Counted from the first letter of the stretch, positions 15,210 to 23,206 are shown. The stretch is 23,411 nt of DNA from JAKQIM01 sp964633225 (GCA_964633225.1 CAZWFQ010000055.1:1-23411); one strand, 5' to 3'. Numbers and translations: made by a program. The notes: generated by a model from the sequence alone, not told the origin.

Positions 15210-15908
15210 ATGAATAGAAGTTTTTCGTCTCAAGCGCTGGGGCGTTCGTTCCGGCGTCTAGCGTTCTCGCGTGGCTGGCTGTTTGGCGCCTTGATCATCG
15301 GCGCACTGCTGGCATTCGAGGTCTTTAACTACTCCACCACTGATTTTGCCCTGGGCGACTTGCTTGGCGACCTGGAGTTTGCCGGGCTGCGCTGGTCGAC
15401 CATCCTGGCGGTGGCATTTTGCGGGATTGACTTTGCTGGAATTGCCCGCCTGTTCACCCCCGAGCAGGGGGCTGACGAGCCGAAGGAGGTGTGGTATCTG
15501 TTTGGCGCCTGGCTGTTGGCTGCCACCATGAATGCGGCCCTCACCTGGTGGGGCGTTTCGGTGGCGGTGCTGAATCATGCCTCGCAGTCTGGCAGCGGCA
15601 TATTGGATCGGGCGGTGCTGGTGCGGGCGGTGCCGGTCTTTGTGGCCATTATGGTCTGGTTGATCCGGGTGCTGATCATTGGCACTTTCTCGTTGGCTGG
15701 TGAGCGCCTGTTCTCACAGGCTGCCCACGCCTCCAGCCGCGCCCCGTACAACCCGGCCAATACCCGGGCCCAACGCCCAGCGATTGCCCCACCTGTCCAG
15801 GCCTTTCGCCCCGCGCCCAAGGCCGCCCAGGCCAGCGAGAGCGGTGCCTATCTGCGGGCCGAGCCAACCTATCACCCTGCTTCGATGAGCGGCCCCCGGC
15901 GGCGTTGA
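15210..15908 (+). CDS. Four-helix membrane protein of unknown function, candidate SOS-controlled
   Basis: A 232-residue protein that I do not recognise. It has a basic N-terminus (residues 1-21), four hydrophobic segments (about 22-40, 60-78, 95-122 and 138-163), and a polar tail of about 65 residues rich in Pro, Ala and Arg, ending PRRR. The positive-inside rule suggests that both ends are cytoplasmic. An AGGAGG ribosome site precedes the ATG at 15210, so translation should be efficient. The promoter is near-consensus and carries a LexA/DinR-like palindrome, suggesting strong expression after DNA damage. The divergent neighbour is a peptidoglycan lytic enzyme. A damage-induced division or envelope factor is possible, but this is inference from context only. 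Confidence 0.8.
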   Translation: MNRSFSSQALGRSFRRLAFSRGWLFGALIIGALLAFEVFNYSTTDFALGDLLGDLEFAGLRWSTILAVAFCGIDFAGIARLFTPEQGADEPKEVWYLFGAWLLAATMNAALTWWGVSVAVLNHASQSGSGILDRAVLVRAVPVFVAIMVWLIRVLIIGTFSLAGERLFSQAAHASSRAPYNPANTRAQRPAIAPPVQAFRPAPKAAQASESGAYLRAEPTYHPASMSGPRRR

Positions 15909-15914
15909 CGAAAC

Positions 15915-16065
15915 AAGGTCATTAAAATGATGCCGGACGTGTTGGTACACGTCCGGCAATCTAAGGAGGGCCACCGGCGTTCTCAGCCTGGGGGGGACAA
16001 GCTGATAAATTGTTCCGGTGGTGACACCTGGGATACCAGTAAAGGAGGAAACAGGTGTCAACACC
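15915..16065 (-). ncRNA. Candidate small RNA or structured 3' UTR with C-rich loops
   Basis: On the minus strand the order is as follows. A 9-bp hairpin (16060-16052 with 16030-16022) has a 21-nt loop containing CCTCCTT. A 7-bp stem (16021-16015 with 15977-15971) encloses a 5-bp inner stem with a C7 loop. A linker again carries CCTCCTT, and the terminator-like hairpin at 15958-15931 follows. CCTCCTT is the anti-Shine-Dalgarno sequence, and exposed C-rich loops of this kind are typical of regulatory small RNAs. A TATATT/TATTAT box at about 16074-16067 could start it, but no -35 is convincing. It may instead be the 3' UTR of the NYN gene. The strand is not certain. Confidence 0.4.
15931..15958 (-). 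terminator. Perfect 12-bp hairpin, probable terminator on the minus strand
   Basis: Arms TGCCGGACGTGT (15931-15942) and ACACGTCCGGCA (15947-15958) with loop TGGT. On the minus strand it is followed by TCATTTTAAT, a modest U-rich tail. On the plus strand no T run follows, so it most likely ends minus-strand transcription from the NYN gene or a small RNA. Confidence 0.6.
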
Positions 16066-16086
16066 TATAATATACACCATAATTGT

Positions 16087-16106
16087 CCGGAATTCATTAA
16101 TTCCGG
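16087..16106. repeat. Inverted repeat downstream of the NYN gene
   Basis: CCGGAATT-CATT-AATTCCGG, perfect 8-bp arms with a 4-nt loop, 25 bp past the NYN stop codon. No T run follows on either strand. It may be a weak terminator, an RNA-stability hairpin or a protein site. Confidence 0.5.
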
Positions 16107-16131
16107 GTTAGCATTTGCTGAGAATGTTGGC

Positions 16132-16611
16132 CTATTTTCTCGGTTTAGGTTCTTGAAAGATGCGCAGCCATTCTTCCACTTCTTCGGCGCCTGGTGCTAG
16201 ACTGGCCCGATCGGCCTCTTCGCTGGCCTGGGGTGGTGGAGCAAGCAGTTGGCGGGCAAATTCCTCAGAACGCAAGACGCGTGCCTGTGCAGCCCGCCCC
16301 GCCGCCTGGACGCGCTGGTCTGTGCTGACCACCGTACATTGACGGGCGCGAGGGCCTAGCTGCACCAGGTGTTTGCCGATCGCCTCGTCGGCAATCTGGC
16401 CCTGGCGGACGAAGTGTGCCACCAGGCGCCCTATGCGTTGCAAGCGCGCCTGGCCTGGTGGGGCTTTGTCAAAATATACGTCTGCCTGGTGCCCGCCGCG
16501 GCTGCAATAGGCCTGTACCAGTTTCAGCAAGCGTTCTTCGTCATCGATCATTCCCAGGTGCAGGCCAGGGATATGGGGGATCAGGTTATGTCCATCAATC
16601 AGGTAGTGCAT
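16132..16611 (-). CDS. YacP/Rae1-like NYN-domain protein (putative ribonuclease)
   Basis: A 159-residue protein from the ATG at 16611, preceded by GAGGG about 9 nt upstream; an earlier ATG at 16638 has no ribosome site. The N-terminal HYLIDGHNLIP (Asp6 and Asn9) is the NYN/PIN-like signature. Later blocks VYFDKAPPGQ and CTVVSTDQRVQ supply the other acidic positions of the fold. The C-terminus is a charged tail. The family includes B. subtilis Rae1 (YacP), a ribosome-associated endoribonuclease; that function here is inferred from the family. The gene is divergent from the phosphofructokinase, with a 164-bp gap. It converges on the membrane protein gene across a structured 223-bp spacer. Confidence 0.82.
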   Translation of the reverse strand: MHYLIDGHNLIPHIPGLHLGMIDDEERLLKLVQAYCSRGGHQADVYFDKAPPGQARLQRIGRLVAHFVRQGQIADEAIGKHLVQLGPRARQCTVVSTDQRVQAAGRAAQARVLRSEEFARQLLAPPPQASEEADRASLAPGAEEVEEWLRIFQEPKPRK

Positions 16612-16732
16612 CTTTAGTTTCCCTCGATATGATAACATTGTTCTGGAAAATTGCGCTGCAAAGTGCGCCTGAAAAGGGCATCATTTTTACCGTGCGGCTG
16701 AAGGCCGTGCTATAATTTATCGTCGGAATTTC

Positions 16733-16748
16733 CCAGGGATTTCCCTGG
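16733..16748. promoter_or_regulatory. Palindrome in the phosphofructokinase leader
   Basis: CCAGGGA-TT-TCCCTGG has perfect 7-bp arms around two bases. It lies between a TATAAT (16711-16716, a likely -10 box with only a weak -35) and the GGAGG ribosome site. Such tight symmetry suggests a protein-binding site, although a CCAGG/CCTGG hairpin is also possible. Confidence 0.4.
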
Positions 16749-16775
16749 ATATCAGCTTAATGCGGAGGCAAAAAT

Positions 16776-17981
16776 ATGGCTAATCAAAAACGTAAACAAG
16801 GTGTGATTGCAATCTTGACCGGCGGCGGTGATGTGCCGGGATTGAACCCTGCCATTCGCGGTGTCACCATCCGTGCACTGCGTGAAGGGTATAAGGTGAT
16901 TGGCTTACGGCGCGGTTGGGCCGGCGTCACAGAGATCATCCGTGATGAGCAGGCCGACAACAGCGATAATTACCAGGTCTTGACCGATGAGATCGTCAAT
17001 CGTGCCGCCCGCACCGGCGGCACCTTCTTGCACTCCTCGCGCACTCGCCCCAGCAGCATCAAGAAGGCCAGCGTTCCCCAGCATCTACAAGACACGTATA
17101 ACGCAGAGGTGAACGACCTGACCCCCGAAGTGCTCAAAAACCTGGACTGGTTGGGCGTTGATTACCTGATCCCGATTGGCGGCGACGATACGCTGAGCTA
17201 TGGCGTGCGCCTGTACCAGGAGGGTGTCAAGGTGATTGCGATCCCCAAGACGATGGATAATGACGTGCCCGGCACGGATTATTGCATCGGCTTCAGCACC
17301 TGCGTCACCCGCACCATCCAGATGACCAACAGCCTGCGCACCATCGCTGGCTCGCATGAGCGCTTGTTGGTGTTAGAGGTCTTTGGCCGTTATGCAGGCT
17401 TCACCGCCATGCTGCCCACCATGGCTGGGGCTGCCAACCGCTGTGTGATCCCGGAATACAAATTCGATATCAATCGCCTGGCAGAGCTGATGGTGTATGA
17501 CCGCAACAAGAACCCCAGCAAGTACTCGATTGTGTTGGTCTCTGAGGGCGCCATGTTCGAAGGCGGCGATATGGTCTTCCAAGATCGTACCACCGATGCA
17601 TATGGCCATGCCAAGCTGGGCGGCATTGGCGACCAGGTGTCAGCACGGGTGCAAGAGCTGACCGCCAAGTATAATAACGGAAAGACGGTCAACATGGTCA
17701 CCCAGAAGCTGGGCTACATGGTGCGCGGCGGCGACCCCGACGCCATCGACTCGATCGTGCCTATGGCTTATGGCAACCTGGCCCTTGACTTGATCCTCAA
17801 AAAGGTGCATGGCCGCCTGGTGGTGCTCAAGAATGGCCGCTACGACAACATGCCCATTGATGTGGTCACGTCTAGCAAGAAGTTGGTGGATGTAAGCCGC
17901 TTCTACAACACCGACCGCCTGCGCCCCAAGTACGAAAGCTTTGAGATGAAGCCGCTCTTTATCATGACCAGCGAGCTTTGA
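16776..17981 (+). CDS. pfp: 6-phosphofructokinase, pyrophosphate-dependent type
   Basis: A 401-residue PfkA-superfamily enzyme that phosphorylates fructose 6-phosphate to fructose 1,6-bisphosphate in glycolysis. TGGGDVPGLN (15-24) is the phosphate-donor loop, PKTMDND (157-163) carries the catalytic Asp161, and MVRGGDPDAIDS lies further on. Two donor-specificity positions are diagnostic. GGDDT has Asp138 where ATP enzymes have Gly (E. coli Gly104). PKT has Lys158 where ATP enzymes have Gly (Gly124). Both favour pyrophosphate, which would make the step reversible. The ATG has GGAGG upstream. It is a single-gene unit ending in a bidirectional terminator shared with dnaE. Confidence 0.92.
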   Translation: MANQKRKQGVIAILTGGGDVPGLNPAIRGVTIRALREGYKVIGLRRGWAGVTEIIRDEQADNSDNYQVLTDEIVNRAARTGGTFLHSSRTRPSSIKKASVPQHLQDTYNAEVNDLTPEVLKNLDWLGVDYLIPIGGDDTLSYGVRLYQEGVKVIAIPKTMDNDVPGTDYCIGFSTCVTRTIQMTNSLRTIAGSHERLLVLEVFGRYAGFTAMLPTMAGAANRCVIPEYKFDINRLAELMVYDRNKNPSKYSIVLVSEGAMFEGGDMVFQDRTTDAYGHAKLGGIGDQVSARVQELTAKYNNGKTVNMVTQKLGYMVRGGDPDAIDSIVPMAYGNLALDLILKKVHGRLVVLKNGRYDNMPIDVVTSSKKLVDVSRFYNTDRLRPKYESFEMKPLFIMTSEL

Positions 17982-17998
17982 TCTAATTTTACTGGAAT

Positions 17999-18043
17999 AA
18001 GAAGGAGCGCCGGCAATCATTACTATCGCCGGCGCTCCTTCTT
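17999..18043. terminator. Bidirectional terminator between phosphofructokinase and dnaE
   Basis: Perfect 15-bp arms at 18000-18014 and 18028-18042 with a 13-nt loop, extended by an A-T pair. T-rich tails exist on both sides (CTTTATTTAATT on plus, TTCTTATTCC on minus). It serves the two convergent genes ending at 17981 and 18058. Confidence 0.9.
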
Positions 18044-18057
18044 TATTTAATTCCTGA

Positions 18058-21000
18058 TCAATGGATGGGCAGCTCTTCGACCTGCACGTTTTCAGGGTTG
18101 ACCAGGGCATGCAGGCGCGCAAGCAGCTCGGGGCAGAGGCCGGTGGTGAAATTGGGGAATTCGATGCGGTAGCCGCTGCCACGTTCGAAGATCTGCAGGG
18201 CAAAACGATCGTTGCCAGGATATGAGATGAGGATCCCATAAGCCTGCCGCAGGCGCAGGTTGTCGCGCACCTTATCGACACTGGGGCGCAGAAAGACCGT
18301 GACCATGTGGATATCTTGCCCGCCAGATGGCAGCGGCGTGAGAATGTACGGGGGACGCGGCAGGGTTTGCTCGCCTGCCGGAATGGGCGTCAGCCCGGCA
18401 GCAAGTATACCTGGCTGGGCCAGGTTAGCTGCTAATGCTGGGCCGGCATCTTCCAGCTCCAGGCTCTCTTCTGGTAAGGCAGGGGCCGGCTTTTCTGCGG
18501 ATGGGGCCTGGATGGGGGGCAAGTTTTGGCCTTCAAGCACAAAGCCATCCGGCACCATCTCGATCACCTCCCAATCGGGCGGGAAGGAGTCGGGCGGAGG
18601 GGGCATATCGTCCCAGGCTGAGCTGGGCGGGGTTTCGGCAGCCCGGTGAGGGGCAGGGGACGGCTTTGCAGCAGGCACAGGTTCCTGCGCAGCGGGTGCA
18701 GGGCTGGGGACCTGGGGCGCTTTGACGGCAGGCTTGCCCTGGGGCGCGGTCCCAGGCCGGGCAGTTTTTGGCCGGGCGGCTGGGGGCTGGGCAGAAGGGC
18801 GCTCAGCAGGCGGAGGGGCATGTTTGGCAGGTGCCTGGGGGCTGGCGGGCGGCTGGCCCTGGAGGGGGGCGGGCGTGTCGGCGGATGCAAAGGTCTTGAA
18901 TTCAGTCGTCACGCTGTCTACCAACACCTTGGGATCGCCGCTTTCGGCATCAATGCGTCCATCGACCATCACGATCTTCTCTGGCTCAAATAAGCTGCCG
19001 AATTTTTCCCAGGTACGTGGGAAGACCACCAATTCGATATTGCCCTGCACATCTTCCAGCGTCACAAAGCCCATCGATTTGCCGGTCTTGGTCTGGTGCG
19101 GGCGCATGCGCGTCACCAGGCCGGCTACGCGTACTTTATCGTTGTGATTGGCCTCGTTCAGTTGGCCTGCAAAGTGGCTTACTGCCTGGGTTAAATAGGG
19201 CATCACCGGGCTAAGCGGGTGGTCAGAGATGTACAGGCCAACCAGCTCGCGTTCCCAGCTCAAGATCTCGCGCTGGCTGAATTCTGCCGAGACGCTGGGC
19301 AGGGTGATCTCTTCGACCACGCCGGTGTGTGCGCCAAACATGCTCATCTGGCCCAGGTCGGCGGCGCGGAAATTTGAGCCGCTGATCGAGACGATCGAGT
19401 CCAGGCCAGCCAGGAGGGCGGGGCGTGTGCCAAAGCTGTCTAAGGCGCCCACGCGCACCAGGCTTTCAAGGGCACGCTTGCCCACCTGGCGCAGATCTGC
19501 GCGGCGGGCGAAATCGTTAATGTTAATGAAGGGCTGGTCGCCGCGTGCCTTCAGGATGGCGTCCACAGGGCCGTGCCCCACGTTCTTCACCGCGCCCAGG
19601 CCAAAGCGAATGGCACTCTTCTTTTCTGGGCGATCTTCAATCGTGAAATCCCAGGCGCTGGTATTGATATCTGGCGGCAGTACATCGATGCCCATGCGGC
19701 GGCAGTCGGCTGTGTAGAGGGCCACCTTCTCTGTCTCGCTTTGTGAGACAGACAGCAGGGCGGTCATATACTCCACTGTGTAATGTTGTTTCAAGTAGCC
19801 GGTCTGTACGGCGATGATGCCGTAATCAGCGGCATGGCTTTTGTTGAAGCCATAACGGGCAAATTCTTCCCAGTCTTTGAAGATGGCGGTGGCGGTCTCT
19901 TCGGCAATGCCCCGCTCAACTGCACCCTTGATGAACTTGGCCTCATGCTTCAGCAGCTTGTCTTTGATCTTTTTGGAAATGGCTTTGCGCAGGTCATCGG
20001 CTTCAGAGGCTGTGTACCCGGCCAATTGGATGGCAGCGAACATGAGCTGTTCTTGATACACGGGGTAGCCGTAGGTCTCTTTGAAGATCGGCTCAAGCAG
20101 GGGGTGGCGGTAGTCCACCTTTTCTTCGCCGTGCATGCGGCGGATGTAACCGGGGATAAAATCCATGGGCCCAGGGCGGAAGAGCGCCACCATGGCGATC
20201 ACGTTTTCCAGCGAGCGCGGCTTCATCTGCACCAGCCAGCGGCGCATGCCCGAACCTTCCACCTGGAATACACCGGCTGTTTCGCCGCGCCCCATCAACT
20301 CGTAGGTGTCGGGGTCGTCGGTGGGGATATTGTCGAGGGTCAGCTCGATGCCGTGGCGTTCTTGGATCAGCTTGCAGGCGCGGGCCATGATGGTGAGGGT
20401 GGCCAGGCCCAAGAAGTCTACCTTGAGCATGCCCAGAGAGTCCAAAATGCCCATCTCAAACTGGGTGACCGTTTTGATGGGGCTGTCTTCAGCCGCCGCG
20501 GCGCCAGTGGGGCGGTGCAGGGGCAGGTACTCAATGATGGGCTTATCGGCAATGACCACGCCCGCGGCGTGGGTGCCGGCGTTGCGCACCACGCCTTCCA
20601 TGTTGGCGGCAGTGTCGATCAGATTGGTGAGGTAGGGCTCGGAGCGGTAAACTTTCTTGAATTCTTCGATCTCTTCGATGGCCTGGGTGATTGTGACCGG
20701 CTTGCCGGGGATGTTGGGGATGAGCTTGGCCACCCGGTCCACTTCGGTGAGGGGGATGTCCATGACACGGCCTACGTCGCGGATGGCGGCGCGGGCACCG
20801 AGGGTGCCAAAGGTGATGATCTGGGCGACTTTGTCGTCGCCATATTTGTGGGCGGTGTATTCGAGCATCTCGGCCCGCCGGTCGTCGCGGAAGTCCAGGT
20901 CAATATCAGGCATGGAGATGCGTCCGGGGTTCAAGAAGCGTTCGAAGATCAGGCCGTGCTGGATGGGCTCTACCAGGGTGATGTCGAGGCAGTAGGCCAC

Positions 21001-22095
21001 GATCGAGCCGGCGGCTGAGCCGCGCGCATTGTACCAGATGCCTTGCTGGCGGGCGTGGCGGCAGAGGTCCCATACGATGAGGAAGTATGCGTCAAAGCCC
21101 ATCTTGTGAATGATGCCCAGCTCGTAATCCAGGCGCTGGCGTGTCTCGGGCAGGTCGGCCCGCAGGCCGTAGCGGCGCTGCAGGCCGGTTTCGCACAGCG
21201 AGCGCAAATAGCTTTCGGCAGTGCAGCCATCGGGTACATCAAAATTGGGCAGGTGGTAACCCTTGAAGCTCAGATCCAGGGTGCAGCGTTCGGCAATGAG
21301 CAGGGTGTTGGTGAGGGCTTCGGGCACATTACCAAAGATGCTGGCCATTTCCTCGGGGCTGCGCAGGTAGTACGAATTATCTGTCATGCGCATACGCTTG
21401 GGGTCGGTCAGCAGACAGCCGGTTTGGATGGCGAGCATGATGTCTTGCAGGCGGGCATCCTCTTTGTTGATGTAATGCACGTCGTTGGTGGCCACAAAGC
21501 GGGCATCGTAGCGGTGACCCAGGTCAAGCAGGTTCTTGTTGATCATCTCCAGCTCTGGGATGTCGTGCTGCTGGAGCTCAAGGAAGAAGTTTTTGGGGCC
21601 AAAGGCTTCGTAATACCAATCGAGCGTTTTCTGGGCGGCGGGTAGGTTGCCTTGCTGGATCAGACGCGGCACCTCGGCTGACATGCAGCCGGTGGTACAG
21701 ATCAAACCTTCGGCATGTTGGGCCAGCAGCTCATGGTCGATGCGGGGGTAGTAATAAAAGCCGTCCAATTGGGCGGCGCTCGCCAGGCGCAGCAAGTTCT
21801 TATAACCGGTCTCGTTCTCGGCCAGCAGCAGCACATGGCTGGATTTCTTGTCTTCTTGGGGGTCGCGCTCTTTCATGGTGCGGGCCGCCATGTAAGATTC
21901 GAGCCCGATGATGGGCTTGATGCCGGCGGTGGTGGCGGCATTATAGAACTCGATGGCACCGAACATGGTGCCGTGATCTGTCAGGCCCAGGGCTGGCATG
22001 CCCATCTCTTGGGCGCGTTTGACCATCTGCTTGATGTTGCTAAACCCATCCAGCAGCGAGTATTCAGAATGGCAATGCAGGTGGACAAACGACAT
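18058..22095 (-). CDS. dnaE: DNA polymerase III alpha subunit
   Basis: A 1345-residue replicative polymerase. The N-terminal PHP domain (1-270) keeps candidate metal ligands: the HLHCH start, TDHG at 39-42, Glu66 and DVH at 205-207. It may therefore retain proofreading activity. The palm carries PDIDLDF with Asp397 and Asp399, and KVDFLGL with Asp560, matching the E. coli catalytic triad. The helix-hairpin-helix region is near 830-890 and the OB fold near 985-1065. A Pro/Ala-rich linker (about 1072-1255) separates this from a small C-terminal domain (about 1260-1340), probably the clamp-loader tau-binding end. It is longer than E. coli DnaE (1160) because of the linker. The gene starts 14 nt after the HD-GYP regulator with only a weak GAAGG ribosome site, so it probably depends on that operon. 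Confidence 0.97.
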   Translation of the reverse strand: MSFVHLHCHSEYSLLDGFSNIKQMVKRAQEMGMPALGLTDHGTMFGAIEFYNAATTAGIKPIIGLESYMAARTMKERDPQEDKKSSHVLLLAENETGYKNLLRLASAAQLDGFYYYPRIDHELLAQHAEGLICTTGCMSAEVPRLIQQGNLPAAQKTLDWYYEAFGPKNFFLELQQHDIPELEMINKNLLDLGHRYDARFVATNDVHYINKEDARLQDIMLAIQTGCLLTDPKRMRMTDNSYYLRSPEEMASIFGNVPEALTNTLLIAERCTLDLSFKGYHLPNFDVPDGCTAESYLRSLCETGLQRRYGLRADLPETRQRLDYELGIIHKMGFDAYFLIVWDLCRHARQQGIWYNARGSAAGSIVAYCLDITLVEPIQHGLIFERFLNPGRISMPDIDLDFRDDRRAEMLEYTAHKYGDDKVAQIITFGTLGARAAIRDVGRVMDIPLTEVDRVAKLIPNIPGKPVTITQAIEEIEEFKKVYRSEPYLTNLIDTAANMEGVVRNAGTHAAGVVIADKPIIEYLPLHRPTGAAAAEDSPIKTVTQFEMGILDSLGMLKVDFLGLATLTIMARACKLIQERHGIELTLDNIPTDDPDTYELMGRGETAGVFQVEGSGMRRWLVQMKPRSLENVIAMVALFRPGPMDFIPGYIRRMHGEEKVDYRHPLLEPIFKETYGYPVYQEQLMFAAIQLAGYTASEADDLRKAISKKIKDKLLKHEAKFIKGAVERGIAEETATAIFKDWEEFARYGFNKSHAADYGIIAVQTGYLKQHYTVEYMTALLSVSQSETEKVALYTADCRRMGIDVLPPDINTSAWDFTIEDRPEKKSAIRFGLGAVKNVGHGPVDAILKARGDQPFININDFARRADLRQVGKRALESLVRVGALDSFGTRPALLAGLDSIVSISGSNFRAADLGQMSMFGAHTGVVEEITLPSVSAEFSQREILSWERELVGLYISDHPLSPVMPYLTQAVSHFAGQLNEANHNDKVRVAGLVTRMRPHQTKTGKSMGFVTLEDVQGNIELVVFPRTWEKFGSLFEPEKIVMVDGRIDAESGDPKVLVDSVTTEFKTFASADTPAPLQGQPPASPQAPAKHAPPPAERPSAQPPAARPKTARPGTAPQGKPAVKAPQVPSPAPAAQEPVPAAKPSPAPHRAAETPPSSAWDDMPPPPDSFPPDWEVIEMVPDGFVLEGQNLPPIQAPSAEKPAPALPEESLELEDAGPALAANLAQPGILAAGLTPIPAGEQTLPRPPYILTPLPSGGQDIHMVTVFLRPSVDKVRDNLRLRQAYGILISYPGNDRFALQIFERGSGYRIEFPNFTTGLCPELLARLHALVNPENVQVEELPIH

Positions 22096-22109
22096 GCGAG
22101 TTCAGGCCT

Positions 22110-23105
22110 TCAATCTTTCCATTGGGCAGCGATCTCAGCCAGCTTGCCCGATTCAAAGAGTTTTAAAAAGGCATTCACCATCAGGGGGTCAAAATGGGTG
22201 CCGCTGGCAGAGACGATGTAGTCGCGGGCCATTTCAAAGGTGTCTGCCTGGTGATAGGGGCGGTCGGTGGTCATGGCGTCGAACACATCTACCACGGCGA
22301 TGATGCGCGCGTCCTGGGGGATATCTTCGCCCTTCAACCCGTCTGGGTAGCCGGTGCCATCCCAGCGTTCGTGGTGGTGGCGGATGACAGGAATGGCGGC
22401 TGCGAGATAGGGGATATCGCGCACCATTTCGGCGCCATTGCTGGGGTGGCGCATCATCTCAGCCCGCTCGTCGGTGGTGAGCTTGCCGTTTTTCTTGAGC
22501 ATATCTTCTTTGATGAAGATTTTGCCAATATCGTGCAAGATGGCGCCGTAGCGCAGCCCTTCCATGCGCTTGCCGGCCCAACCAAGCTGCTCAGCCAGGG
22601 TGAGGGCGTAGGCTGTAACGCGTTCGACATGCCCGCGGGTGTAATGGTCGCGCACTTCGATGCCGTTGGCTAGGGCAGTCAGGGCTAACTGGTAAGCCTG
22701 TTCTAACTGGGCAACCTGGATCTGGCGGAAGCGTGTCAGGCGGGCTTCTACCGCCGCCACCAGCTCGGCGCGCGAGACGGGCTTGATGAGGTAATCTTCG
22801 GCGCCCATCTGCTTGCCGCGCATCACATCGTCGCGCTCGCCGCGTGCGGTGAGGAAGATGAAAGGCACCACCACGCCCTCGGGGCGGGAGCGCACAGCAT
22901 CATAAAACTCATACCCATCCATCTCGGGCATGGTGATATCAGAGATGATCAGGTCGGGCCAAACAGCATTCAGTTGGTCGAGGCCTTCTTTGCCATTGCC
23001 GGCAGCTAAAACCGTATAGCCGTCAAAGGTCAGAATGTCTTTCAGGCCGTTGCGCAGATCATGATTGTCTTCAACGATGAGTAGCGTTAACCCCTTATTG
23101 GGCAT
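22110..23105 (-). CDS. Response regulator with HD-GYP phosphodiesterase domain
   Basis: 331 residues from the ATG at 23105 (GGAG about 9 nt upstream); the in-frame ATG at 23168 lacks a site. The receiver domain (1-125) has the acidic pair Glu12/Asp13, phospho-acceptor Asp56 (ISDITMPEMDG), Thr86 and Lys108. The output domain has GHVERVTAYA, HDIGK (191-195), HHERWDGTGYP with GYP at 252-254, and DVFDAMTTDRPY. This is an intact HD-GYP domain expected to hydrolyse cyclic di-GMP under phosphorylation control. No partner kinase is adjacent. It is followed 14 nt later by dnaE, an unusual partner. Confidence 0.93.
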   Translation of the reverse strand: MPNKGLTLLIVEDNHDLRNGLKDILTFDGYTVLAAGNGKEGLDQLNAVWPDLIISDITMPEMDGYEFYDAVRSRPEGVVVPFIFLTARGERDDVMRGKQMGAEDYLIKPVSRAELVAAVEARLTRFRQIQVAQLEQAYQLALTALANGIEVRDHYTRGHVERVTAYALTLAEQLGWAGKRMEGLRYGAILHDIGKIFIKEDMLKKNGKLTTDERAEMMRHPSNGAEMVRDIPYLAAAIPVIRHHHERWDGTGYPDGLKGEDIPQDARIIAVVDVFDAMTTDRPYHQADTFEMARDYIVSASGTHFDPLMVNAFLKLFESGKLAEIAAQWKD

Positions 23106-23173
23106 ACCAGTCACTCCAGTTACCAGAACCAAACCGATCAAGTTACAAGCTATCCGAAAATCTGGCACAGATC

Positions 23174-23197
23174 CCCAATTGATTTTCAGACAGATAC
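23174..23197 (-). repeat. Dispersed repeat, copy 3
   Basis: On the minus strand it reads GTATCTGTCTGAAAAT then CAATTGGG, matching copy 2 at 23 of 25 bases but inverted relative to copies 1 and 2. It lies in the predicted 5' UTR of the HD-GYP gene, just after the promoter. A nearby sequence (23154-23162) could pair with part of it as a hairpin. Confidence 0.75.
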
Positions 23198-23206
23198 GTG
23201 TATCAA

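Noticed and set aside
16018..16200. Small plus-strand open frame, and a 17-codon GTG frame after AAAGGAGG near 16054
   Set aside because: The first overlaps the NYN gene and has no family resemblance. The second has a good Shine-Dalgarno sequence, but the peptide is unremarkable and the region is better explained by RNA structure. I did not list it as a gene.
19783..21018. A 411-codon open frame on the plus strand opposite dnaE
   Set aside because: It lies wholly inside dnaE on the other strand and has no recognisable domain. Long antisense frames are common in GC-rich genes.
23106..23168. Earlier start of the HD-GYP regulator
   Set aside because: It lacks a ribosome site, and the receiver domain begins naturally at the ATG at 23105.
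669..23197. A composite transposon bounded by the dispersed repeats
   Set aside because: The enclosed genes are housekeeping (murJ, phosphofructokinase, dnaE), there is no transposase, and no flanking duplication was seen.
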